Source of the DNA: Bacillus sp. AZ43
GTDB lineage: Bacteria > Actinomycetota > Actinomycetes > Mycobacteriales > Geodermatophilaceae
NCBI GenBank assembly: GCA_004570425.1
Contig: SPQJ01000002.1
Location: forward strand, 124,001 to 188,000
Length of the DNA: 64,000 nt
Direction of reading: 5' to 3'
This document shows positions 8,545 through 16,792 of this stretch, piece by piece. Below the pieces are notes generated by a model, which did not search any database, had not been told where the DNA came from, and saw nothing but the letters and a program-made list of their open reading frames with translations. The translations under genes and the position numbers were made by a program. Position 1 is the first letter of the stretch; each line of letters begins with the position of its first letter.

Positions 8545-9033
8545 CTACGGAAGGACGAGGGACAGGGCTCCCTTGCCGTAGCCGGGGACGTCGATGGCCA
8601 GGTCCAGCCGGTTGAAGTTGGCCAGCATGCCCTCGATGTCGCCGGGGAGGTCGTCCCCGGGGGCGTAGAGCTTGTGCAGCTTCGAGTGCGGAGCGCCCGG
8701 GACGTTGAACAGCGCGGAGAGCACGTTCACGACCTCGTGCAGCGCCTCGACCAGGAGCCCGGTGAGCTCGTGGTCCTCCTCCACCGCGTCCTGCGCGCCG
8801 CCGGGGGGCAGCAGGGCCAGGGCGGCGCCGGTGTAGGCCGACGCTCCCAGGTCCATGACGCAGAGGGCGTTGATCGCCATGTAGGGGTCGACGTAGACGG
8901 CGACCGAGACCGGCGAGTCGGGGGTCGGCGTGACGGGGGCGCCCGGGTTGACGCCGACCGGCTTGCCGACCAGGCCGGTCAGCATGTCGCGGACGTCCTT
9001 GGCAGCGGGCAGCTGCACGGTGCCGGCGGTCAT
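8545..9033 (-). CDS. CheX/CheC-like protein, last gene of the cheB operon
   Basis: This 162-residue protein starts at ATG 9033, which overlaps the stop of cheY by 4 nt (ATGA). I do not recognise it outright. It carries E-x3-E-x2-N (EALHEVVN) followed by Pro 22 residues later. This is close to the CheC/CheX/FliY phosphatase pattern D/S-x3-E-x2-N-x22-P. It also has the family-like ending of alternating beta strands. It follows a cheY exactly as the clearer cheX upstream does. I infer a diverged CheY-phosphate phosphatase or CheY-binding protein. The family call is moderate only. Confidence 0.5.
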   Translation of the reverse strand: MTAGTVQLPAAKDVRDMLTGLVGKPVGVNPGAPVTPTPDSPVSVAVYVDPYMAINALCVMDLGASAYTGAALALLPPGGAQDAVEEDHELTGLLVEALHEVVNVLSALFNVPGAPHSKLHKLYAPGDDLPGDIEGMLANFNRLDLAIDVPGYGKGALSLVLP

Positions 9034-9392
9034 GCGATCACCCCGTCCAGGTGCTCCTTGAAGGTGTCCTCGGTGAACGGCTTGGCGATGAGGAACAGGG
9101 CGCCGGCGTTGGCGGCCTTCTCCCGCATGTCGGGGGAGCCCTCCGAGGTGACGAAGCCGAACGGCACGGCCGAGCCGGAGGCCCGGAGGGCCTGCAGGCA
9201 CTCGATGCCGGTCATGTTCGGCATGTTCCAGTCCGACAGCACCAGGTCCGGCTTCTCCGACGAGACCTTGGCCAGCGCCTCGGCGCCGTCCTCGGCCTCG
9301 ACGATCTCGTGGTCGTCGTAGCCGGCCTGTCGCAGGGTGCGGATGACGATCTGCCGCATGACGCGGCTGTCGTCGGCGACCAGGATCTTCAC
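9030..9392 (-). CDS. cheY: CheY-type single-domain response regulator
   Basis: This protein is 120 residues long from GTG 9392, a complete receiver domain without an output domain. The acidic pocket is ADDS (residues 6-9) and the phosphorylation site is Asp54 in LSDWNMPNMTG. The switch Thr is in FVTSEGS, and the conserved Lys is in IAKPF. It would carry phosphate from CheA to the motility apparatus. It sits between two CheX-family genes, 36 nt after cheX and overlapping the next gene by 4 nt. It is one of two cheY genes in this operon; which one contacts the motor cannot be told from sequence. Confidence 0.9.
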   Translation of the reverse strand: MKILVADDSRVMRQIVIRTLRQAGYDDHEIVEAEDGAEALAKVSSEKPDLVLSDWNMPNMTGIECLQALRASGSAVPFGFVTSEGSPDMREKAANAGALFLIAKPFTEDTFKEHLDGVIA

Positions 9393-9428
9393 AGTGGCAC
9401 TCCGTTTCTGGTGGGGTTGCTCAGGGGG

Positions 9429-9940
9429 TCAGTGGGCGGCCGGCAGGGGCGGGAGCGCTCCCTGCACGGAGATGGACACCGGCTGGCCGCGCCACAGGAC
9501 GTCGACGCGGCAGAGGTCGGCGGGGTTGCGGACGGCGGGGGCGGGCCCCACGTCCGGCAGGCTGAGGGCGGACGGACCGGGGAGGGCGGCCTTCACGTTG
9601 CCGCCGACCACGTTGGCGATCTCGCCGAAGGCGTCGGTGACGTCCTCCTCCTCCAGCTCCTCGGGAGCGGTTTCGCCCAGCAGCGCGCGGGTCAGCTCCG
9701 CGGCGGTCCCGGCCCCGGTGGTGAGGACCACGGAGCCGGTCCACGGGCCGACGACGTCGACCCAGCTGGACAGCGCGTCGGCGGGCAGCTCGCCCGGGAG
9801 CGGGACGAGCACCTCGTCCTCCCCGACGAGCGCGATCCACGCCTCCCCGGCGATCGACTCGACCGTGGCCGCGTCGATCAGGTCGGTGATGACCGGACGG
9901 GTGTCGGAGGCGCGACGGCGCTCACCGGAGTCGACGGTGC

Positions 9941-9944
<4 letters not shown>
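9429..9944 (-). CDS. cheX: CheX-type chemotaxis phosphatase
   Basis: The product has 171 residues, starting at GTG 9944 after an AGGAGG site and overlapping the upstream cheY stop by 4 nt. It contains D-AFG-E-IA-N with Pro after exactly 22 further residues. This matches the CheC/CheX/FliY active-site pattern D-x3-E-x2-N-x22-P. The following ANVVGGNVKAALPGPS is typical of the CheX alpha-helix and turn. Family members dephosphorylate CheY-P and so terminate the chemotactic signal. The first 60 residues form an N-terminal extension. The gene is translationally coupled to its likely substrate CheY. Confidence 0.8.
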
Positions 9945-10324
<380 letters not shown>

Positions 10325-10326
10325 GT

Positions 10327-11151
10327 TCAAGCCCCCTTCAGCGGGCGGTAGGCGGAGCTGCGGCCGACGACGACCCGCTCCCATGAGTCGTCGACGCCGA
10401 GCGTGGTCTCCGCGGCACCGAGGAAGAGCCAGCCGTCGGGGCGCATGAGCTCACGCACCCGGCGGAGGATCGCCTGCTTCGTGGGCAGGTCGAAGTAGAT
10501 GAGGACGTTGCGCAGGTAGACGACGTCGAACGGCCCCATGCGGGGGAGCGGGGCGGCGAGGTTGCACTCGCTGGCGGTCACCATCCGGCGCAGCGGCGCG
10601 GCCACCTCCCACTCGGTGCCCACGCGCGTGAAGTGCCGGACGAGCATGGGTGCCGGCAGGCCGCGGTTGACCTCGAGCTGGCTGAACCGGCCGGCGCGGG
10701 TGCGCTCGACCATCTCGCGGGACAGGTCGGTCGCGGTGATCGAGACCCGGCTGCTCGCGTTGGGCAGCGAGTCCTCGAGGAGCATCGCGATCGTGTACGG
10801 CTCCTGCCCGCTCGAGCAGGCGGCCGACCAGATCTGCAGCCGCTCGTTCGGACCCCGCGCAGCCAGCAGCGCCGGCATGACCGTCGAGGTGAGCGCGGTG
10901 AACGGGTCGCCGTCGCGGAACCACGAGGTCTCGTTCGTGGTCAGGGCCTCGACGATGCGGCGGGTGCTGTCGGGGTCGGGCCGGCTGCGGACGGTCTCCA
11001 CGAACTGCGAGACGTCCGGCAGGCCCTTCTCCCGCGCGATGGGCAGCAGGCGCGCCTCGACGAGGTACTCCTTGCCCGGCTGGAGGACGATCGCGCTCTC
11101 CTTGTGCACGAGCTGGCGGACCCAGTCGAAGCTTGTCGTGGTGAGCGTCAT
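10327..11151 (-). CDS. cheR: Chemotaxis protein methyltransferase CheR
   Basis: CheR methylates glutamates on chemoreceptors using S-adenosylmethionine, setting adaptation. The protein is 274 residues, close to the family norm. It has the helical N-terminal domain (about residues 1-75), TNETSWFRDGDPF at the domain junction, the SAM-binding IWSAACSSGQEPYTIAM (about 105-122), and NVLIYFD near residue 215. The start ATG 11151 overlaps the cheB stop (ATGA), giving tight coupling with its opposing enzyme. Confidence 0.95.
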   Translation of the reverse strand: MTLTTTSFDWVRQLVHKESAIVLQPGKEYLVEARLLPIAREKGLPDVSQFVETVRSRPDPDSTRRIVEALTTNETSWFRDGDPFTALTSTVMPALLAARGPNERLQIWSAACSSGQEPYTIAMLLEDSLPNASSRVSITATDLSREMVERTRAGRFSQLEVNRGLPAPMLVRHFTRVGTEWEVAAPLRRMVTASECNLAAPLPRMGPFDVVYLRNVLIYFDLPTKQAILRRVRELMRPDGWLFLGAAETTLGVDDSWERVVVGRSSAYRPLKGA

Positions 11152-12260
11152 CGGAGGGCTCCAGCGGTCGAGGCGGGGCGGGCGGCGACGCCTGCGAGAT
11201 GGCGGGTGATGGCCTCGGGGATGCGGTCCAGCGGCAGGACCTCGTCGGCGTAGCCGGCCTGGCTCACCGCGCCCGGCATCCCCCACACCACCGAGGTGTT
11301 CTGGTCCTGGACGAGGACGGTGCCCCCGGCGGCGCGGACCTCCCCGGCGCCGTTGCGGCCGTCGGCCCCCATGCCGGTCAGGACCACGGCCAGCACGGCG
11401 CCGTCGAAGGCCGCGGCGGCCGAGCGGAAGAGCGGGTCGACGGCGGGCCGGCAGAAGTTCTCCGGCGGCCCCTGGTTGAGGCCGGTGGTGAGCCCGGTCC
11501 GGCCGTTGCGGCCGCCGCCCCGGACCACGAGGTGGTGGTCGCCGGGGGCGAGGTGGACGGTGCCGGGCGTCAGCGGCGTCCCGTCGGATGCCTCGACGAC
11601 GCGCAGGGCGCAGAGGCGGTCGAGCCGCTGGGCGAACTGACGGGTGAAGACCGGCGGCATGTGCTGCACGAGCAGGACCGGGACGGGGAGGGTCGCCGGG
11701 AGCTGGGGGAGCACCTTGGCCAGCGCCTCGGGTCCGCCGGTGGACGAGCCGATCACCAGGACGGCGGGCTTCTTGCCGGGCTCGGTGCGCGGCCTTGCCG
11801 GCGGGGGAGGGGGGACGGGAGCGGCGGCGCGGGCGGGCGCCGCGGTCGGCTGCCGGCCGAGCAGCGCCTTGATCTTCGGGATGAGCTGCTCGCGGACGCT
11901 CTCCATCGACTGGCTGACGCTGCCGACGTTCGCCGGCTTCGTCACGTAGTCGTTGGCGCCAGCGGAGAGCGCGTCGAGGGTGGCGGAGGCGCCGCGCTCG
12001 GTGAGCGTGCTGAACATGATGATCGGCACCCGGTTGCGCGAGCCACGGATGGCCCGGACCGCCTCGATGCCGTTCATCTCCGGCATCTCGATGTCCATGG
12101 TCACGAGGTCGGGCTTCAGCTGCTCGAGCTTCGCGACGGCGACCTTGCCGTTGACGGCCGTGCCCACCACGTCGATGTCCGGGTCCGCGGAGAGCACGTC
12201 GGTCACGATCTTGCGGACGACGACCGAGTCGTCGACCACCATCACCCTGATCGGGTTCAC
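11148..12260 (-). CDS. cheB: Protein-glutamate methylesterase CheB
   Basis: This 370-residue protein starts at GTG 12260, preceded by AGGAGGAC. The N-terminal receiver domain (residues 4-120) has VDDS and phospho-Asp56 in TMDIEMPEMNG. A Pro/Ala-rich linker (about 150-175) leads to the methylesterase domain. Its catalytic Ser is in IGSSTGGPEAL, the His in VQHMPP and the Asp in GMGADG. CheB removes receptor methyl groups, and phosphorylation by CheA activates it. It is the first gene of a six-gene operon (cheB-cheR-cheY-cheX-cheY-cheX-like), with a 390-bp leader region upstream. Confidence 0.95.
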   Translation of the reverse strand: MNPIRVMVVDDSVVVRKIVTDVLSADPDIDVVGTAVNGKVAVAKLEQLKPDLVTMDIEMPEMNGIEAVRAIRGSRNRVPIIMFSTLTERGASATLDALSAGANDYVTKPANVGSVSQSMESVREQLIPKIKALLGRQPTAAPARAAAPVPPPPPARPRTEPGKKPAVLVIGSSTGGPEALAKVLPQLPATLPVPVLLVQHMPPVFTRQFAQRLDRLCALRVVEASDGTPLTPGTVHLAPGDHHLVVRGGGRNGRTGLTTGLNQGPPENFCRPAVDPLFRSAAAAFDGAVLAVVLTGMGADGRNGAGEVRAAGGTVLVQDQNTSVVWGMPGAVSQAGYADEVLPLDRIPEAITRHLAGVAARPASTAGALR

Positions 12261-12459
12261 GCGTGTCCTCCTGCTCACTGACCGGGCCAGCCCGGTCAGG
12301 CTGTTCACTGCTGTATCGGCACCTCCACCCGATGCTTGAGTGGGATCGGTTGCGCACGATGCGAATGGCCGGGCGGCGTTTTCCGTCGCCCCATCCGCCA
12401 CAAGAGCATCGGTGGCCACAGGGCCAAAAGAAAGCGCAGCCGCGGACTCGTTACGGAAT

Positions 12460-12513
12460 TCATCGGTGACCGTCGGAAAACGGTCGGAATGGCAATTTGG
12501 CCATCTGTCGACA
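12460..12513 (-). promoter_or_regulatory. Candidate chemotaxis promoter element, cheB
   Basis: On the minus strand, GTCGACA (complement of 12507-12513, part of TTGTCGACAG) lies 38 nt upstream of ACCGATGA (12460-12467). The latter resembles the sigma28 -10 element GCCGATAA. Similar pairs stand before the chemoreceptor genes. It ends 200 nt before the cheB start codon. Confidence 0.4.
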
Positions 12514-12615
12514 AGAGTGCGCGCGCCGGGCGAACGACCGTCCGCGGCGTCGGGAGGGCGCACGCGGGGCGGCGCGCTGACCTGCGCTGTTCGCCGGACG
12601 CGGCGGCGTGAGAGG

Positions 12616-12642
12616 CCCGGACGGGTCAGGTCACCGTCCGGG
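12616..12642 (-). terminator. Hairpin after the 298-aa protein gene
   Basis: CCCGGACGG (12616-12624) pairs perfectly with CCGTCCGGG (12634-12642) across a 9-nt loop, 8 nt beyond the stop of the minus-strand gene that ends at 12651. It would separate that gene from the cheB operon. Confidence 0.65.
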
Positions 12643-12650
12643 AGGGGCGA

Positions 12651-13547
12651 TCAGCGCCCGCCGGTCACCCGGCGCCAGGGGGCGGTCAGGACGGCGAGGG
12701 ACGCCTCGTCCAGGAGGTCGGCCATCGCCATACCCTGCACGCACCCGGCCACGGCGTTCCACAAGCCCCCCGCGCCGTCATGCAGGTCGAAGCCGCCGTT
12801 GGCGAAGGCCTGGACGGCGTGCAGCTGCGCGGTGGCCAGCGCCCGGGTGCGCCCGGAGACGTGCGCCGCCCAGGATGCCTCGTGCATGGCCGTCGCCCAG
12901 GGCCGGTGCTGCGCCCGCCCCTCGTCGACGGCGGCCCGCCACGCGTCGCGCCCGCGCCCGTCGAGGGCGCGGACGGCGTCCAGCAGCCCGGCGAGCCCGT
13001 CGGCGGACGGGCCGAGGTCGGCGCCCACGGCCGGCACGGCGACGTCGCCGCGCTCGAGGCTCAGGTCGAAGGCGCCGGTGAGCTCGCGCCGCACCAGCGG
13101 CGGCAGCACGCCGGCGGCCCAGTAGCCGACCGCGGCGTCGGCGAGGACGGTCGCGACGGCGTCACGGTCGTCCTCGGGCAGCTCACCGGCGGCGGTGTGC
13201 TCCGGGCCCAGCACGTCGTCGCGCAGCAGGCGCTCGAGGGTGGGGGCGTCGCCGATCGTGCCCTGCTCGAGCTGGGTCACCAGGACCGCGGCGCGGTCGC
13301 CGGCCGCGGCGGCGTCGCGCATGTGCGGGACGGCGGCGGCGGTCTCGCGGGCACGACGGCCGCGGACGGCGAGCGCCAGGCGCTCGTCCCGGCTCAGCCC
13401 GCGACCGGGGTCGGCCGCGGCCAGCCGGGACAGGGCGGCGGCATCGGACCCCAGGGCCACCAGCAGGACGTCGGCGACCGCGCGACCGCCGGTCAGGCGG
13501 ACCAGGTCGAAGCCGAGGGTGGCGGCACTGACCAGCGAGTACGGCAC
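12651..13547 (-). CDS. Unrecognised 298-aa protein within the chemotaxis cluster
   Basis: I do not recognise this protein. GTG 13547 is chosen because GGAGG lies about 9 nt upstream. It is soluble, Ala/Leu/Asp-rich and predicted mostly alpha-helical. No membrane segment, signal peptide or nucleotide-binding motif is visible. Segments such as VPYSLVSAATLGFDLVRLTGG and LHAVQAFANGGFDLHDGAGG suggest an ordered fold. It is flanked by terminators on both sides (13614-13663 and 12616-12642) and sits between cheW and cheB, in the same orientation. The position suggests a role linked to chemotaxis, but nothing in the sequence states which. Confidence 0.6.
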   Translation of the reverse strand: MPYSLVSAATLGFDLVRLTGGRAVADVLLVALGSDAAALSRLAAADPGRGLSRDERLALAVRGRRARETAAAVPHMRDAAAAGDRAAVLVTQLEQGTIGDAPTLERLLRDDVLGPEHTAAGELPEDDRDAVATVLADAAVGYWAAGVLPPLVRRELTGAFDLSLERGDVAVPAVGADLGPSADGLAGLLDAVRALDGRGRDAWRAAVDEGRAQHRPWATAMHEASWAAHVSGRTRALATAQLHAVQAFANGGFDLHDGAGGLWNAVAGCVQGMAMADLLDEASLAVLTAPWRRVTGGR

Positions 13548-13613
13548 GGCAGCGCCTCCAACGGGATCCCGGGAGTGGGTCCGTCCATGCTGGTCGACCG
13601 GGCCGGGAAGCGC

Positions 13614-13663
13614 CACGCGACCGTCACCCCATCGCGGGAGGGCGAGGGGGTGACGGTCGCGTG
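13614..13663 (-). terminator. Terminator of the cheA-cheW operon
   Basis: A 17-bp perfect stem (13614-13630 with 13647-13663, core CGCGACCGTCACCCC) with a 16-nt loop lies 39 nt past the cheW stop. It marks the end of cheA-cheW transcription before the 298-aa protein gene. Confidence 0.75.
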
Positions 13664-13702
13664 TTCGGGGCTACTTGGTGACCGTGTGATCACTGTGTGT
13701 AG

Positions 13703-14164
13703 TTACGCGGAGACGGCCTTCTGGACGTCGAGCGCCAGGAGCAGCTGCCCGTGGAGCTTGTAGGCACCGCGGATGAGGTCGCGGGCCTGGCCCTCCAGCG
13801 TGTCCGGCGGGGCCTCGAAGTCGGCGGCGTCGACGTCGACGACGTCGGCGATGGAGTCGACCAGGAGGCTCACGGCCTCCCCGTGCAGCCGCACGACGAT
13901 CACCACGGCGTCGGTGCCCTCGGGACGCGGCGGGCGGCCGAGACGCTCGCGCAGCTCGATGGCGGTGACCACCTGACCGCGCAGGTTGATCAGCCCGGCC
14001 ACGGCGGCCGGGGCCAGCGGCACGCGGGTGAGCTGCTGGCTGCGCAGCACCTCCTGCACGTGCTCGACCTCGATGCCGTACAGGTCGCCGTCTAGCCGGA
14101 AGGTGGCCAGCTGGCCGCTCGTGGCGGGGGCGGCGCTGATGGAGGACTGGGCGGGTGCGGTCAT
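13703..14164 (-). CDS. cheW: Chemotaxis coupling protein CheW
   Basis: CheW bridges receptors and CheA in the signalling array. The protein is 153 residues from ATG 14164, and after a 25-residue leader it is a single CheW domain. LATFRLDGDLYGIEVEHVQE opens the first SH3-like half. GLINLRGQVVTAIELRERLG is the hallmark motif near residue 72, and AVSLLVDSIADVVDVD follows. The gene begins 1 nt after cheA and ends before a strong hairpin. Confidence 0.93.
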   Translation of the reverse strand: MTAPAQSSISAAPATSGQLATFRLDGDLYGIEVEHVQEVLRSQQLTRVPLAPAAVAGLINLRGQVVTAIELRERLGRPPRPEGTDAVVIVVRLHGEAVSLLVDSIADVVDVDAADFEAPPDTLEGQARDLIRGAYKLHGQLLLALDVQKAVSA

Positions 14165-14165
14165 G

Positions 14166-16631
14166 TCAGACCTCCAGCAGGGAGTCGGGGACGCCGGCCG
14201 GCGTCGAGGAGTTGGGGCTCGAGTAGAACGCCGGGTCGGCGGCCAGGATCGCGGCACGGACGTCGAGCAGCTCGGTCACCTTGTCGCCGAGGACGGCGGA
14301 GCCGAGCAGGCCCAGGTCGTCGATGTCGCTGCGCACGGCGGCCTCGCCGTCGACGATGTCGAGGATCTCCTCGACGACGATCGCGACGCTGCGGCCGTGG
14401 TCGGAGTAGACGATGACCTCCAGCACCTCGCGGTCGGTCTCGTTGTAGGCACCCAGGTGCCGGTCGAGCCGGACGATCGGCAGGATCGCGCCGCGGTACT
14501 GCACCACCTCGCGGTTGCCGACCTTCTCCACCGTCTCGGTCCGGACCTGCTCGAGCCGGGTGACCGTGTCGAGCGGGATCGCGACGCGGCGCCCGCCGCC
14601 GATGGCCGCCAGCAGCATCCGCTGCCGCTCGGTCTCGGCGGCCGCCGCCTCGCTCACCGTGGCGCGCGACTCCTGGCGCTCCGTGGACTCGGTGCGCAGC
14701 GCGCGCCGGGCCAGGGCCTGGACGTCGAGGATCAGCGCGACGGTGCCGTCGCCGAGGACGGTCGCGCCCGAGTACAGGCCGATCGACTTGAGCTGCCCGC
14801 CCACCGCCTTGACGACGATCTCCTCGGTGTTGATGACCCGGTCGACCACCAGGCCGAAGCGCCGGCCCTCCGACCGCAGCACCGCGATGACCACGTGGCC
14901 GTCGTGCCGCTCGGAGGCCAGGCCGAGCACGTCGGTGAGCCGGACGAGCGGGAGCAGCTCGCCGCGCAGCCGGTAGACCTGCGCGCCGCCGACCTCCTCG
15001 ACCGCGTTGGCGGCCTTCTCGGCGTCCAGCGAGACGAGCTCCTGGAGGCTGATCTGCGGGATCGCGTACCGGTCGGAGGCGCACTCGACGGTGAGCGCCG
15101 GGACGATCGCCAGGGTCAGCGGGATGCGCAGCCGGCAGACGGTGCCCGCGCCGGCCTCGGACTCGACCTCGATCGTGCCGCCGATGGCCTCGATGTTGGT
15201 CTTCACGACGTCCATGCCGACGCCGCGGCCGGAGACGTTGGTGACCGCCGCGGCCGTGGAGAAGCCGGGCAGGAAGATCAGCTGCAGGATGTCGGCCGGG
15301 CTCATCCGGGACAGGGCGTCCTGGGTGAGCAGGCCGCGCTGCACGGCCTTCGCGCCGAGCTTGGCCGGGTCGATGCCCGCGCCGTCGTCGGCCACCTCGA
15401 CCACGACCTGGCCGCTCTCGTGGCGGGCGCGCAGGGTGAGCACGCCCTCGGCCGGCTTGCCGGCCTTCTTGCGCGCCTCGGGCGCCTCGATGCCGTGGTC
15501 GACCCCGTTGCGGACCAGGTGGGTCAGCGGGTCCTTCACGGCCTCGAGCAGGGTCTTGTCGAGCTCGGTCTCCCGGCCCTCCATCTCCAGGCGCACCGTC
15601 TTGCCGCACTGGATGCCGAGGTCGCGGACGACGCGGGGCAGCTTGGACCAGATGTGGTCGATCGGCTGCATGCGCGTCTTCATGACGCCCTCCTGCAGCT
15701 CGCTGGCGATCAGGTTCAGCCGCTGGGAGGCACGCACCAGGTCGGTGTCGTTCGAGCGCCCGACGTACTGGACGATCTGGTTGCGGGTCAGGACCAGCTC
15801 ACCGACGAGCAGCATCAGCTCGTCGAGCAGGTCGACGTCCACGCGGATCGTGCTGTCGGCGACGCCGCGGCGGGCCTGGCCGTCGGCACCGGCCGCGGCC
15901 GAGCCCTCGCCGTCGGCGGGCTCGGCGGTGTCCGGGGTGGTCGGCTCCTCGACGGTGGTCTCGGGCATGGCTGCGCTGGCCTCCTCGGCCGGTTCGACGG
16001 CGGGGGCGGGAGCGAGCTCCTCGACCACGGCCGACACGTCCTCCACGGTGCCGGCGGCGGGCGCCGCGGGCGTCGTCGCACGCGGGGCGGCTGCCTTGCG
16101 CGCGGTCGTCTTCTTGGCGGGCGCCTTGGCCGGCGCCTTCGCCGGGGCCTTGGCCGCGGCCTTCGCCGGGGCCTTCGCCTTCGCCGTGCTCTTCGCCGGA
16201 GCGGCGGCCCGGGGCGCCGGGATCGCGGCGGCCGGCGTGGCCGGCTCGTCCTCCATGGCGGCGGTGATCGCGGCCACCACGCCGGACACCTCGACGCCGC
16301 CCTCGCCGCCGGTGGCCTCGATCGAGGTCAGCAGGGAGCGCACGGTGTCGACCATCTGCAGCAGGACGCTGGTGCGCGCCGGCGTGAGGGCGAGCTCGCC
16401 GTCCCGCAGCCGGGAGAGCATGTTCTCCCCGACGTGGGTGACCTCCTCGAGCCGGTTGAAGGCGAGGAACCCGCTGGTGCCCTTGATGGTGTGGATCGTC
16501 CGGAAGATGCTGGACAGCCGCTCCCGGGAGTTCGGGTCCTGCTCGAGGGCGACCAGGTCGGAGTCCAGCTGGTCGAGGTTCTCGTGGCTCTCGACCAGGA
16601 ACTCCTCGACGATGTCGTCCAGACCGTCCAC
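14166..16631 (-). CDS. cheA: Chemotaxis histidine kinase CheA with two C-terminal CheW-like domains
   Basis: The product is 821 residues from GTG 16631. This start puts the phospho-accepting His at residue 47 (FRTIHTIKGTSGF) and has AGAAGG upstream; ATG 16688 or 16667 would add a leader. The order is HPt (1-105), a long Ala/Lys/Pro-rich linker with repeated KAPA units (about 125-250), the dimerisation helix pair, the GHKL kinase (HLVRNGVDHGIE, DDGAGIDP, GRGVGMDVV), a CheW-like P5 domain, and then a second CheW-like domain (RRVAIPLDTVTRLEQV, YRGAILPIVRLDRHLG). No obvious P2 CheY-docking domain is seen. It phosphorylates CheY and CheB in response to receptor state. A hairpin separates it from the receptor gene upstream. 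Confidence 0.93.
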   Translation of the reverse strand: MDGLDDIVEEFLVESHENLDQLDSDLVALEQDPNSRERLSSIFRTIHTIKGTSGFLAFNRLEEVTHVGENMLSRLRDGELALTPARTSVLLQMVDTVRSLLTSIEATGGEGGVEVSGVVAAITAAMEDEPATPAAAIPAPRAAAPAKSTAKAKAPAKAAAKAPAKAPAKAPAKKTTARKAAAPRATTPAAPAAGTVEDVSAVVEELAPAPAVEPAEEASAAMPETTVEEPTTPDTAEPADGEGSAAAGADGQARRGVADSTIRVDVDLLDELMLLVGELVLTRNQIVQYVGRSNDTDLVRASQRLNLIASELQEGVMKTRMQPIDHIWSKLPRVVRDLGIQCGKTVRLEMEGRETELDKTLLEAVKDPLTHLVRNGVDHGIEAPEARKKAGKPAEGVLTLRARHESGQVVVEVADDGAGIDPAKLGAKAVQRGLLTQDALSRMSPADILQLIFLPGFSTAAAVTNVSGRGVGMDVVKTNIEAIGGTIEVESEAGAGTVCRLRIPLTLAIVPALTVECASDRYAIPQISLQELVSLDAEKAANAVEEVGGAQVYRLRGELLPLVRLTDVLGLASERHDGHVVIAVLRSEGRRFGLVVDRVINTEEIVVKAVGGQLKSIGLYSGATVLGDGTVALILDVQALARRALRTESTERQESRATVSEAAAAETERQRMLLAAIGGGRRVAIPLDTVTRLEQVRTETVEKVGNREVVQYRGAILPIVRLDRHLGAYNETDREVLEVIVYSDHGRSVAIVVEEILDIVDGEAAVRSDIDDLGLLGSAVLGDKVTELLDVRAAILAADPAFYSSPNSSTPAGVPDSLLEV

Positions 16632-16694
16632 GGTGTTGCCTTCTCTCTGCGTCGCGACCGGGGACATGCGTCGGCCCGGTTGGGTCATCGGCGG

Positions 16695-16729
16695 GCCGCC
16701 GGCGGAGTCAAGGTGAAACCGCCGGCGGC
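16695..16729 (-). terminator. Hairpin between the first receptor gene and cheA
   Basis: GCCGCCGGCGG (16695-16705) pairs perfectly with CCGCCGGCGGC (16719-16729) around a 13-nt loop. It lies 64 nt past the receptor stop and 64 nt before the cheA start, so it could terminate the receptor transcript or attenuate read-through into cheA. Confidence 0.6.
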
Positions 16730-16792
16730 GCGGCCGTCAGTGGTGGTTATCGGCACCCGCGGAACGCGATCGACCCATGGGCGCCTGGTTCG

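Larger units (their letters stand above)
12261..12650. other. 390-bp non-coding region upstream of the cheB operon
   Basis: No convincing gene lies here; the open frames on both strands lack family signatures. It is less G+C rich than its surroundings between about 12300 and 12520. It holds the TGTCGAC/CCGA promoter-like pair (12460-12513) for cheB and the terminator hairpin of the upstream gene (12616-12642). The presumed 5' leader of cheB is therefore roughly 200 nt. Confidence 0.6.

Noticed and set aside
12300-12600. Small gene in the cheB upstream region
   Set aside because: Several short frames are open, but none has a ribosome binding site or protein-like composition, and the region is better explained as promoter and leader.
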